A stretch of DNA of 64,000 nucleotides from Cyclospora cayetanensis. Lineage: Eukaryota; Apicomplexa; Conoidasida; Eucoccidiorida; Eimeriidae. The stretch lies in the NCBI RefSeq assembly GCF_002999335.1, contig NW_020312414.1, positions 62,001 to 126,000 of the forward strand, in the 5' to 3' direction. The notes below the pieces were generated by a model. That model ran no database searches, was not told the origin of the DNA, and saw only the letters and a program-made list of their open reading frames with translations. The translations under genes and the position numbers were made by a program. Below, in pieces: positions 46,201 through 57,476 of the stretch (its first letter is position 1; every line of letters begins with the position of its first letter).

Positions 46201-46400
46201 CCGCGGTGTCGCTGGGGCTCCACTGACCCTTGGAGCCCAAGAAAGGAGGTGCCTATCCCTGTCGCCCTATGGGTGCTGCTAAATATGGGGGCATCTCCGG
46301 TCTGTTCGAAAGCTGAGATCCGTGAACCGCTGCCTCCTAATCTATATTTAGGGCAGACAGATTGCAGGGGGCCCCTGGTAGGGGCCTCCTCTGTGTACAT
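43242..46400 (-). CDS. Large low-complexity protein, no recognised domain
   Basis: A single 1,052-codon frame from ATG (MYTEEAPTRGPLQS), by far the longest uninterrupted non-homopolymeric frame here, which alone argues that it is real. Composition is Ser/Ala/Pro/Arg/His-rich and looks disordered. One likely coiled-coil stretch lies near 44,650-44,780 (TAEERQQLQHLLQRLEKLHG). Several Cys-rich patches (CSTSCCGG, CDVCCCSSCSG) have no regular spacing. No signal peptide, transmembrane segment or enzymatic motif. Unlike most neighbours it has almost no poly-Gln or poly-Ala runs despite being similarly GC-rich. I cannot name a family; a scaffold or DNA/RNA-associated role would be a guess. Confidence 0.55.
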   Translation of the reverse strand: MYTEEAPTRGPLQSVCPKYRLGGSGSRISAFEQTGDAPIFSSTHRATGIGTSFLGLQGSVEPQRHRGSSRAAGNRGTARKGIFSSGRVFCPEPIMCRESRSIRRAPEGLRPPILGSVSRPRSSSNSGGVSEKRWRQSSHKKVAADASTASSYTEHAVYGLSCNNSFSCSTSCCGGKSRAVKQQQADVPSHEPRLRHEQDFSGASLIHHREQQPTSSNQALLPNEDNTSHGGSISSPVEERRARRSLRLGTPLREQTLQHSAHMVEAGTCWTAKGNRSDRATKRAGSTAATRAHKDQNKEWPQVRPHKEKLLRDDRALSSSKLQCRAGTTAASPATAASPTATRNCQHKQKQRPKEQVLHQQRGTIASSRPSASTEGPKPDHRLPMGSDGAEHPSERHHAARRGLCDTSGGTASSCSPRAGTETAATVAAAEDAPLWPPSYTASGGTIPRGTVVEGSPDVSKPAEPCKPSSSHVSEQQNQYLAVLTRHRQQHPPERPGSATPQLDGKAPSKKSLQCGEVHAKRDHATPAMQTQKNECAQEHEESQELVLMMKRAVLACSCTAEERQQLQHLLQRLEKLHGHSQNQQEGHSENMAGSGPSPMPSIIPAVRYKGEPKTQGPCTLQGTHGETAAPHSPSQEKHLISVAIHGAPQTQDGPPRGQSHPAAIAQQHGLPSEEWASKEPVGSHLTPVSSPAASGPAGCQCLSQTPAARAWVSARVSNLNAASAPFQSGASHAPPLRHAATVANCSWHQWPHTFPAVCPSNSCCCLDSNDATAAPLTEAPVGVAAFSRCDVCCCSSCSGPLCPFWGAHRDSAYDGIIPVHLCHQSNWGEQPQCHSRFSGGQCRVRCGVIRSPPSSSLRKCRGQQMHKLVLQHPHSWQQRSHSHCSSSNRDSSDSSERSPPAARVGAARITPPCTCFGDANSSFASSAIGTLCGGDEGSKGLPENHRRASGDFQRVGCRWSPSPVVQQKQEEQRQRRELLRRRASTNDLPRLACPPSTAANPPHYYSTSGGSKTHVVGSLGQRIAAIAAPVKEMLNRRRLATIPPSACLIYA
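43539..43573. repeat. Perfect inverted repeat, 13-bp arms, inside the 1,052-codon ORF
   Basis: ctgaaaatcaccg (43539-43551) pairs with cggtgattttcag (43561-43573); nine-base loop. Would form a hairpin in the mRNA near the 3' end of the gene. Confidence 0.95.
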
Positions 46401-48357
46401 CTGTATAGTAAAGAGGGCCCTATGATCTTAGCAGTTTTCGTTGTTTCCCCAAGAACAAGGCACGTCCTGCTATGTTGTTAGTTCATGACAGGAGACCTCA
46501 AGTCCCCGTGGGCATTAGACCTCGAGAGGAGAGGGTCCTTCCTCATGGCGGTCTGCATCTGCGGATCTCCTCTGCCGCGTTATTCTGAGTCACTTGCGCT
46601 ATGTGTGTATTGAACCGTGAGATGCGAGAAGTGACGTCTTAATTCTAGGCCCTTTTTCACGACTAGCTAACTGTAGGCACAGGTAACATCGAAGTCAGTG
46701 GAAGGACGGGGGAACGCCACGTTTAGATGAGCTCCATGAGCACTGTGGACCCTTAAATGGGTGCTCTGGTAGTTGCTGCATCTAGATGCAACCGTACTCC
46801 GCCTTTGCTAGGGAGGGGGCCAGTTCATCTGGGGCCGCAGGCAACAAAGCGCTCCGTTTCTTCTTCCCCTAGTGGCCTCCGTTTTGTTGCTTTTTCTCAT
46901 TAAATATATATTTATAAAGAGTTAAGCGTTTCGCACTGCACGCCGACTTGGCTCTGGGGCAGAGGTCTGGGAGGCATTTGCCATGATGTTAGAGCACGGG
47001 GTCTCCTGGACGACGAGCTGCAGGGTGGGGTCGAGGGCATCTGCACGTGTTCTGCGGACCGAACTAAGCAGATACCACGGCTTCTTTGAACTTTATATGA
47101 AAGGTAAAGAACGCGAAGCACGTCAGCGATGACTTTCAATTATTTCGAGCGCGGGATTCTGAATCATTTTTAAACCCTGTAGGGGAGATGTTTTACTGAG
47201 AAGCGTGCAAACAGCCATTTTTTTCCTTCTATTGTATTGACTCGATTTTATCTGGAACAATATAGTTAAATGGTACATATTTCGCCTTATTTCCCCAATA
47301 CAGCCACAAAGCGCCAGAAGTGAGCGCTACTGGGCAAGGGTTCTGCTCTCCTGACCTGAAGAGACCGCGACAAAAAGCGGTAAGTCTGGAGTAAAGCTAT
47401 TTTCAATGCATAGTTTTATTTCTAGGGTATAGTTCTTCAAAAGGTTCAGTTTACTTCTAGGGTGGAGCTTAATAGCAGACAACTACGCAAAGCAAAGCCC
47501 GAGCATTACGGAGTGCCTCACCCATATGCAACGGCGGCCACCTTCCATGGAATTTCATCCCGTGTGACTGCTAGTGATCCTCACCATAAGAATTGACTAC
47601 CGTGAGCAACAGGGTTGAGAAGACGGGGGAAGGGGCAGACAGAGCAGAGTAGTGATGATGGTGCACCCAAGTCTTCCCTCTACGTCTGTAGCAGCAGTAC
47701 ACCTCCCTGCAAAGTAAGTACCAGGCTAATCATATAAGAAAGCTTTGAGTACAGCGTCAAAGACCAAAAGCGCTGGTGCGTATGAAAGGCTGACCCTCCG
47801 TTAGTGAGGAACAGCGTTGCGCCCAAAAGAAAGGTACTTGTGTGTAAGCAAAGTAGGGCCTACTTCCCTGTCTGCTCCTGTATAGAAGCGACCTGTATCA
47901 TATAAAGCGCCAATTCGATGAGGGACAGCTACCCAACAAATGGTTTTTTTAAAGGAACCCTGGACCAGAGTCACTCCTTAGCTGAAGCAGGACTCGGAAC
48001 TGGGGAAGACTGACTGCCCACGATCTCTCGCGTGCCCTCCCTGTCGAATAAACGTACAACCCCGTAGACTCCATAGATGCAGGAAAAGGTCTACGGCCCA
48101 CAAGGAAGGAGGCAGCCATGCGCAGCAGACACTTGTGCTTCGCTGGTCCGATGGCGGCCCCCAGCGCCCACTAACTTCAACGGGGGGCCTGGGCCCCAGG
48201 TTCCACAACTTCTTCTGCGGCCTCCCAGGAAACACACTGTGTACCCACTCCATCCAGAAGCGAAACTACCATTTGTTGCTTACCAATAGTGGTGATAAAC
48301 TGAAGTCCCGGCTCGAAAAACATACTGCAAACCGTTCGCTGTGGGTAATTTCGATTG
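46401..48357. other. Intergenic
   Basis: About 2 kb between the promoter side of the 1,052-codon ORF and the 3' end of the ROP-type kinase. Contains an AT-rich block (attaaatatatatttataaa, 46899-46918) that could be a promoter or replication element. No gene supported. Confidence 0.5.
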
Positions 48358-51300
48358 TTAGGGTGGCCCCGGTCGATGCCGGGGAAGGTACTTGGCTAAA
48401 GAGGGCTGGGCTTTCAGCACAGTTTCCTGCACTTCCCGCAATTTAGGACCTCCGGCGATCTCTTCGTTGCTTAATCCAAACAGTGGGTAGTTCAGATAGA
48501 GCTCCCGCAGAGTCGGTCGCAGTGTCACCGCTGGCGTCAACAGCAACCGAATCAGTCCCTGAAAAACCAGCCACGCACCGTTAGTGAGCACACCAAACCC
48601 GATATCCTCGAATCAATAATAGGTATCCCCTCCCGAGACTCTAATAATATGCTTTCAGATTGCCTATCGACCTGGAGGCGTAGTCTTTTGTCATCTACGC
48701 CCGAAGCACTTAATGCAGTCATTATGGCAATTGCCAGGGGGCCAGCACACCAGTATGAGAAGTGGGGTGTCGGGGTGACAGCCAGTGAAGTTCAAGTCTT
48801 TGTGTGTAACTTCCCCTACAGCCGCTGATAACACGCAGTAACAAGTAAAAGCAAAACACTCAAACAGAGGCACTTAAGTGCTGCTTGTGGCTACGTAAGA
48901 GATAAAAGGTAAGCAGGTAAACGTCCTGGGGAAAACAGACAGAGAGTAATAGGGAAGAGATTGAAAAAGCAACAGCGAGAGAAAAGTCGACGCGGAGGAA
49001 AGCATGCAGAAAGCATGCAAGTCAGACAGCAGCAAGAAGAAAAGGCGACATGCTAGCACAGCAACACCAGCTGTCTTACAAATGAGATCAGAGTTTCCGA
49101 AGTCAAATGGTAAATCAGAGCAGAAGAGCTGGAACAAAAGAACGCCAAGGGCCCATGAGTCCTTCCTTTCAGACGTGAAAATGCGCCTCTTCTCGTACAA
49201 CTGGCATCGCATATTCTCGGGGGGCATATACCTCCGGGTCCCATTTATGCATTCTGAATTCTGATTCATGGGCTGAAATACATAAATCAAGCACAGAGAC
49301 GTTTTGAATCGCACGCACAGCAGAAATCAATTCGCCACAAGGCTGTCCGTAAGGAACACTACAGGTCGTCGCTGTCCAGCAAAAATAGCATCGGTTATGA
49401 ACATATGCAGGGTGGGCAGAACCAGGGTTTCCGAAGTGTAAGGGCAGGTTCGGAAACGCCTCAAGGTTCTATGCCTGTTGAGGTTAAGGAGGGGACTGAC
49501 CAAGCAAAGGCCATTGTCCCCTAGGTAAATGCGTCCATCGTGGTGGACAAAGAAGTTCGGAGGCTTAATATCCGAGTGGACGAGGCCCATCGCGTGCAGA
49601 CTCATCGTGGCACTGAAGCAACGAAGAAAGAGATGCTGTGGGGAGTAGAAAGCACAATACTGGGATGCAGAAAGGAGAGGGGCACAGTAGCTGACACGAG
49701 TAAGGCACACGAGGGCGACGAGCGGGAATGAAATGTACAATGTGAAAAGAAGAGTAAGAACAGACCAAACGAAAGGACGGTCCCTCGAAGTTTGTAAGAC
49801 AAACCGAATGCTATTAACGCTTATTTCCTCTTACAAAAAACTACAATGCCAAGTGGTCTTTAAAGACCTAGAGACCAGTATTGAAGGTTACACCAAGCGT
49901 CCTTACTACATTAATTGCTTGGTTGTTTCAATTTTGATTATCATGCTGCCCTTCCAGATCTGTTTGATGCTTAGCAAATCGCCTGAGGTTCGCAGTACAG
50001 TAAACCGAACAGAGAGGCCACGATGTGGCATGCGGATAGAGCCACATACAGAAGACCGCAGTTCTGCATTCATGCCCCTAATTCTACTGGTTGCAGGCGC
50101 AAATGCAGCCATTCAGAACACTTGCGGCTGTGCAGCCCGCGAGGTCCCCCTACCGCCGAGTCAGCACATCAACACAGATACAACGGGAATAAGTGCGAAG
50201 CTTGAGGAAGATATATAGAAGATGGAGCGCCACAAGGGAAATTCGAAAAGACATAAAACAAGCGCGCGACACGAACTTACCAGCGAAGACTTCAAAAATG
50301 GCCCACTGTTCGGAGTATAGCATATTGTCTCCTTCAGAATGCACCGTCTCTGCTGGCCCTACCATGTCCACTGGAATCACTACCTGTGATATACGGGACC
50401 TAAGCAAACAAACGGACTGACAGGGCCAGGACAGTGCACCCCTCATCTAGCCATGCATACAAATTGGGAGGAGCTTTGAAACCCAATGATCCCTGAAAAA
50501 GTCTTCGGGCACTACAGAGTTGAGCGTAAAACACGGGTGTGATTTTGTAGACCCCGTGGGGGTTGGAGGGGGCGGAGAGAAGGCGATAGCTCCCAGACGA
50601 AGACCAGCAAGCTTGTGTATTGTCTTACCACTGTTGGACCTCAAACTCAGGAGGCACATATTTCCAGAGAGACACTTCCTGTTGAACTCTGCGTCTCAGA
50701 AGGTCCATATCGTAGTGGAGGCCTCTTCTGCTGCGGCCTTTAAGGCGGCAGACCTTCACGGCCAGCCGTCTGCCGTTCGTCACGTCGACAGCCTGAGGAG
50801 GTTCAAGCGTAGGAAAACTGAGAGACGGCGAGAAGTTTGTGAGAGCGAGACGGTGGCGAGAAGGGCATACACACACTACTATCTGGCAGGCAAAGACAAG
50901 ATGGAGGGAAGCCGACTGAGGTCACGGGGGCAGAGGCGTAGGGACACGAGACGGGAATGACAGAGTTAAGGAGCCAGGAGAGGCGATGTCGCAGAGGCGG
51001 AGGACCCATAAGCGGCACCACGCAAGGCCAGTGAGGCAACGCGCAGTAAACACACGTCAGAGGCCGCTAGCGACACGCAGGCGAACACAGACCTCACTAA
51101 ATAGAGACGAAGCCTACGGGTGGGTTGCAGAGGGGTCTACTTTACTGTTAACGCAAACGAAGCCCGATGAGGCAACACGCAAGCCATACGGAACGAATCG
51201 AGGCAGAAAAAAAGGTAAGGGGACAAACGGAGAAGGGGGCAGCAGATGACATGAGCGCACATATGTATTTACACCAAAACGCCACCAAACAGAATCGACG

Positions 51301-53132
51301 ATGAGAATCGCGATCGAGAGCAGGACACGGCTGCTGGAGGAAGGAGGAATAAAAACAGACCGTCAAGTAGGTACGGACTCGACTCTGCCAGGTCTGTCTG
51401 TTTAAGCTTACGGCTAGCACGATGCCGATGCCGCCAACACCCAAGACGTCTGTGAAGATAAGCCTGTAAGTTACGCCGCGGCGCGCACTGCTGGAGACGA
51501 TAATCTCCCTGTTAAATCCGTAGCTCTTCTCCCACAAGGCCTGCGTATGTGCAAAGGGACAGAGCCGGGCACTACAATTACGAATGGCATCCCCAAGCTC
51601 CCAAGCCGCCACCCCCATCCACCCAGTAGATGCCTAGGTGCGCACGTATGCACTTGTATGAAAGGCCCCCTCTCAAACCCTGGTTTCTCTCTCCTACAGA
51701 CAAAGAGGAGATAAGTAGGCGAACCCCTACGCCCCCGTGGGCTGGCTGCCCAGTCAGCGTTCCCCCCCTATTGCATACACCACTTCCTTCACGCCATCCC
51801 CTCCTTTGCGTGTGATTTTACTCGTTCTTTCACGAGGTCGTTAGAGCTTGTCTCCTGGACGAGGTCCCTCAAAAGCTCTGGACGAAGCACACGGGGGTCA
51901 GGCATCCACCGCAGACCCGTGATCGGGGGTGCACCCTTGCTCGCTGTGTAATACTCATTGGGAGCTCTAGCAGGCACTCCGTGATACGCAGTGTTTGTCC
52001 CCAAAGTAGAGGCCCCCTGAGGGCCCCTCATGCGATCATCCCAGCTGCCCTGAAGAACAGGCAGGCAGACAGCAAGACTCACAAAGGCCGCGTCTATCGT
52101 CGTGCACCCTCCTTGACTGCCCACTCCCCAAGCGCGTTGCTTCTGACCCGATATTCAGGAAGTTCCTCCTATGCGGAGGAATATGTGCAGCGCTCCTTGC
52201 GGTAGGCACAAGTGCACGAAGCTAAAGATCTAGAACTAGGAAATGGCGAAAGAGAAGACAAGGACCCTTGAAAAGCTCTTGCGTGGGGGGAGGACACAAG
52301 AAAAAGGCCCAGATGCGTTGCCTCCTCTAGGAGCCGGTTTTACCTTCGCAGCCATCCCATGTGCTTGCTCTTGTGAATTCCAGCCTCGCTTCGCATGTGG
52401 AGAAACATTCGCCTCGGGGGCTGGCTGGCGAGCGGGGGCATTCACACCCTTAGCGTGGACCAACTTGGTGGGTGATTTCATGTATCCAAGGGGGTTCTCC
52501 ACAGCCCCCAACTCCGATACTGGTTCTTCGGAAAGACGCCTTTCAGCGGACCCCATATCTTGAGTCGTGAGCCCCTCTTCCGCCCAGCGTGTATCCCCTC
52601 GCAACTCTTCCTCCCTCTTCTCAGAAGGCTCGACGTAGTCGTGTGAAATCCAAGAAGAAGCTGGCAAAAAAGCCTCAAAAGGCTTGGTTTCCTCCTCGAG
52701 AAACCCCGGAACATAGGATTCTTCCTCCTCCTCTGTGTTAGCGGTGCCCCGTCGCATTGGATTCGTGGCCTCAAAGAAGTCCTCTAGACTCTGCAGGGCC
52801 CCCCCTGCGAAGGGGGCGAACACGGGAGCCATCGAATCCTCCTCGCCCGAGGCGGCTGCCGTGACTCTGGCCTTGAGCGACAAATCCAGCAACGAGGTGA
52901 TGCGTTCGAGCTGATCGGGCTCTAGCTTGCCTAGGGTGCTCCACGCGGTCTCTCCAATCTTGTCCTCATCATGCGGCGGCGAGAGGGCCTGCAGCGGAGG
53001 GGTCTGATGCATCTCGAAGGCCCCTGAAGGCCCTTGCCACGAGAAAGGCAGGTACACCCACACGGAAATAGCTGTTCCTAATAGCAACGCCCCGACAGCC
53101 AACGGCCAGAGAGCCTCCCGAGTGGCCCCCAT
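48358..53132 (-). CDS. Rhoptry kinase-family (ROPK) protein kinase
   Basis: Eleven exons on the minus strand: 53132..52344, 52049..51822, 51540..51412, 50792..50629, 50511..50440, 50399..50281, 50063..49907, 49612..49501, 49272..49080, 48824..48751 and 48558..48358. All phases agree (745 aa). The N-terminal hydrophobic segment (ALWPLAVGALLLGTAISVWV) looks like a signal anchor, followed by an acidic low-complexity arm. The kinase domain (about 345-735) has LGVGGIGIVLA, LAVKV (K395), RFTVLRTSGDLLSIKQIW, LHAMGLVHSDIKPPN (D567, N572), LGDNG (D585), GTRRYMPPE, DSWALGVLLFQLFCSDLPF and LIRLLLTP...LRPTLRE. The HxDIKPPNFFV, DSWALG and LPF patterns fit coccidian rhoptry kinases, which are secreted into the host cell during invasion. 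The DFG Phe is replaced by Asn, yet the Lys/Asp/Asp triad is intact, so activity is possible. The intron between 50440 and 50399 is only 40 nt, which is suspicious; neighbouring joins are standard. Confidence 0.8.
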
Positions 53133-56100
53133 GACCGTAAGGACCAATGGAGGGCACGCGTGGGCGCGGCCTCCTTCTCGGGTAGTTGCTGTAACGTGAG
53201 ACGACCCGTAAGAAACGCGAAGAGAAGAGAAGCCCACCGAGGCGGGTTCAGAGGGAAAAATACCATAAGATAAGTTCTGCTCCGGAACACCCCTCCGCTC
53301 GGGAGGGAGACCGGGCAGGGGCCCCTTTCCCCTAAGACGCTCAAAGAACCCCCCTTCGCTATCACAGTTATAACAAGGAGCGAAACCTCTTAGACTTTGC
53401 TGTTGGGTGAGTGGCAGCTTAGCTTGTTATTAGTTGCAAGGGGCTCCCTTGTGGAGGGCGTCGCTCCCTGAGAGTTAGTCATGAAGGCGGGCAAGCCTGG
53501 GGATCGGACACTTTCCCCTTTCTGTAATTCCTCAAGTAACAACCAAAAGATGTAAAAATGCTTGATCTGCCCTTCAGCTGGGCTCCTGGAGAAGAAAATC
53601 GAAAGGCAGGGGCCTGCTAGCCCTCGCTTCCTGGGGCTGCCAGGGAGCAGGGGCTCTCCCCGACTTTCTTCGTGGACGGAAACAACTAAAGTTGATGGAT
53701 TTTATGAAAGCACGCAAGAAATAGCACAGCAGTCATTGCATTCGAAGCTGGGAGGCTCACTAGCAGAAAGAGATGCCGATGCCAAGGCCACGTACTCCTG
53801 CCGCTCTCATGACTGTACAGTAGAGGCCGAACTACAGCAGCAAGCGTTCTAGTGTTGCTTAGCCCCTTTTAATTGCTGCATGCTGGCAAGACAACTATAT
53901 ATCACTTGAGAACTAAGGGTGTGTTGTGTACTTTCTCAGGTCTGGAGGCGGTACCGATCAAACGTACCTTCCGAGTACTTTTTATTTGTCTCCCTGAGGC
54001 TGACAGTAAAGAGATATGTAGCATAGGAATGAGTGCTTTAGCGCAAAAATAACTACTCATCGTTTTCAATTGGACAGGATGTTTTGTATGTTGTTTTTTG
54101 CTGCTACAAATTACTTAGGGCTCCCCCTCAGTTTACGGACGTTCTGGCAGTTGATGGCAAGACCTTCCATTATGATTCTCCTCAACCCAAGTCCTCCCAA
54201 AACCTTGGCTGTAGAATCTATGAGTCTCACCTCTGCAGAGGATATGGACCCCCCCGTCCGTTGCAGCTGTCCCTGCCACCTTTATGAGTTGTCGTAGCGG
54301 GCTGAGCCAGACTATAGAAGTTTCTCCTGCACTAGTTATATCTAACTGAGTATTTGTTGACTAACTGTTTTGTCTGCTTGTAGTTCTTATTCACCGCAGA
54401 ATACTGCTAGCCTGATACAAAAAGGCGCAGTGCCCTCTACGTGTGATAACTGCCGAGTGCAACTAGCTCTGCATGCCTGGAGCTTAGAAGGTGCGGCTAT
54501 ACCCGCACCTTTGCTGCCCCTCTCCTCAATGAAGTCAGGGGTGCTGGGAGAGGAGAGAAGGAGCTTGCTTTAGGAAATACTCATTGACTCTTCACTAGGT
54601 TTGTATTTAGCCTGGCGCTAAGCACTTCAATACGAAAGCCTTGGATGGACGGAAAAATTCCTGCCTAGGTAGAAGCCTTCCTGCAGGCCAAGTTGAAAGC
54701 GCTCCCTCTACAGCCCCTCAAAGAACAGTATTTCCTATTGCTATAATATATTACGAGCTAAGCGTATATGGCCATGAAGAATTTAATAGTGTGAGGGTCA
54801 TGAAAACCAGATTGGTCCGGCTGCGTATACGAACACTCTTAGAGTATTCTATCGATACTGCGAAGAAACTAATGGTACACGTGTTCCTGGCGTCATGCGT
54901 ACTGGGGATATTGACACGACAATTTATGCGTTTCTCTGCACAATTAGTCTGTTACCTGCATGAACCACCACAGAACCGGCTTCGTCTACAAAGTCAACAG
55001 AAAGCGTGAAGGCTCATTGGAGCTAGACATCACTGTGGTGGTATGTTGATCGAGAAGCCACTCATCCACAGTATGGCGTTTTCAAAGTCGCGATTTGTAC
55101 TCTAAGGATTAGAGCACCATAGCTGCTTTCCGTTTCCATGGGGAGCGCCGATGGGGCCGTACTCTATCGTGGAACAGTCACTACAACCACGCCATTAACT
55201 GCATGCTGTGCGGTTACCCACGGCCCATGAATTAGGGGTGTCTTTCCCATTGGTCATTAAATAGGGGGCTCTGCAGTGGGGCAATGGGATAGCAAATTCT
55301 AGGCCTGAGCTCTACTATGGAAGCACAGGAAGGTGTGAAGGAGTCACCTGAAAGCGTCACATAATGAGCAGCGCACTGATTATCAAAATCGATTTTGAAG
55401 TGCGGTACTCGTGCATATTTTTGATCAAAAAGCTTAAAAGTTGCTCAGAAGTAAGGCTCACGAAGCCTTTAGCGACAAGCAGCCAGATACCAAACGCACT
55501 GCAAATAACAAGTTGCGAGGGCTGGGCGTGAGCGGTTGGCGTGAAGCATCGGCAGCTGTACACTGCTGCGAGGCAGTGATGTGCTGAAAGAGGGTAGCGA
55601 TTTCTTGACTACAATTAATGCAGGGGGCTTCAACTGCAAGCTTGTCTCTGCTCGAGTTTTGTCTTCCTTTTTCTAAGCTTCTGATGGGCTCCTCAGGGGG
55701 TTATTCCACTACAGGTCCTGTCACTCGGCTGGACTTAGAGGTGCTAAATAATAAGCATTGTCCTTAGTTGTGCCTAGCGGTAGCTGTAACATAGGAGGAG
55801 GTGCCCTGATTTGATAGTTGAAGCCGCAATAAACACTGTGGAATGTACTGAAGTGCCAGCTGTCCTGTGCATTCACTGCTTGCCGCATTCAGGCTTTCCC
55901 GATGTATTGGACAAAATGTATCACCGCTAGAACTAGGCTTGATTTCGTAAGTTGCAGCAGTGAATAGTTGTATAATATGCGGAAGGCTTTTCTAATATAG
56001 AGCAAGAGACGTACGCATACGGCGTTATGAAGGATTAGTGGGCAAACCTTTTCTGGTGTCAATGTAGTTTATACCTGCTGACTTGCTTAAAAGCCTGGCG

Positions 56101-57476
56101 GCACGCGGACGTGGCACCTTTACTTGACCGCAGAGGGCCAACTACGGACAGCCACATGCAGTTCTGTCCCGCCTTCTCCCTAGCCTACTACTTTCTTTGA
56201 CTCGCCAAATGCACATACTACACGAAACAGCATAAAAACACTGCTTCTGTATCACTTGTGGCAGGCCCCCTCTTACACAGATTCCTGGGCAAAAGAGCCT
56301 TAAAATCACGCGAATATGTTAGCCCTCTTTTTACTGCACCTGTGGGCCAGAAGATGACACGGGACTCCTCTGCAGCCTCTATTCCCCTTGTCAGCTTTAA
56401 GTGTCGGGTGCAAACGGAGTGTAAAAAGGCCAGATCTGCGAATGAACAGATTGCGTTATTGTCCTGTGCTAAAGCTTAAAGGGAACAATAAAACCCCTTA
56501 AAGAGGGAAATATAGCTTTCAAGGACACGAAGCTGGCTCTTATCTATTTAAAGGGCCAGAAAATGGTGGACGAGAGTATGCTTCCTTGCCGCATTCAGGT
56601 GGAGGCACCTAAACTCCACCCAGCCTCAAGTAAAAGAATGTAAAAAGTCACTGCTATCTATTTGCGCGTGCAGCCTGCCCTCACAGCCGCCTCGGTGAAG
56701 CGTTCTATCCTTAAGGGGACGGGCTTTCGCGCACCCACTGCAGTGCCTCAGCGCTTGTGGTTTCTGCACCCTAGTTGGGGAATCAGGGAGCTAGATACCG
56801 TTTCGAGCCGCCAGAGACGCCATCTAAACAAAAAAACTAATACACCGAAAGGGATAGCCACAGGGCGAAGCAGCATGCCCCTGTTCGTGAGCAGAAACTG
56901 AGTTATTACTGGCCAAAATAGCAGACATGGAAGCAGCCCTCCTGCTCGCTTGGAAGAAAATAAGGGGCTCAGTCCGGATAGGCCATGATGGAGTGGTGTT
57001 TGAGATTGCTTATGCATTAGCTGTCCACATGCATAGGCATCCCACGGGCTGTTGCTCGTAGCCGGGGCCTCGTGGCTCCCATAAATCCCTCAAGAGTGAC
57101 CGCCTGGGGATTCCACTGAAGCCTCGAAGCGAAGCTACAGTTCAGCTGCCAGACGCGCCGTCTGCCCTTTCAAGGACTGCCAGAAATGAGTCTCCTTCAT
57201 CTCCCTAAAAAAGAAACGAGTCGCACCACACCACATGTCTATGGGCACGTCGGGAGAGGCTGTGAACCTCTTTGCTTCTACAAGCATGTAAAAGGAACTG
57301 ATCACTAAATAATGTGAAAAGGGCTAAAAGGCTCTGAGCGCCCTAAAAAGTGCTCTGTGAGATATTACAGTGACATCAACGCAGCACCTGACACCTTCGA
57401 ACTGGCCTAATTTACTCGTTCCAAAACAGTAAACCGTCTAACAATAAAAAAATCCATGTATCTGCTTGGCCACCAT
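53133..57476. other. Gene-poor stretch with dispersed repeat copy
   Basis: About 4.3 kb between the ROP kinase promoter side and the 3' end of the cytidylyltransferase gene. Holds repeat copy D and an open frame at 54641-55009 (+, 122 codons, IIYYELSVYGHEEFN) that overlaps its tail. No intact gene recognised. Confidence 0.55.
54330..54640 (+). repeat. Dispersed repeat family, copy D
   Basis: Core at 54451-54510 (gagtgcaactagctctgc, atgcctggagcttagaag, gtgcggctatacccgcacc). The upstream segment (cgcagaatactgctagcc, and ctaactgagtatttgttg) aligns with copy B (gcagagtatctatagctc, ttaactaagaactagtt). Confidence 0.6.
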
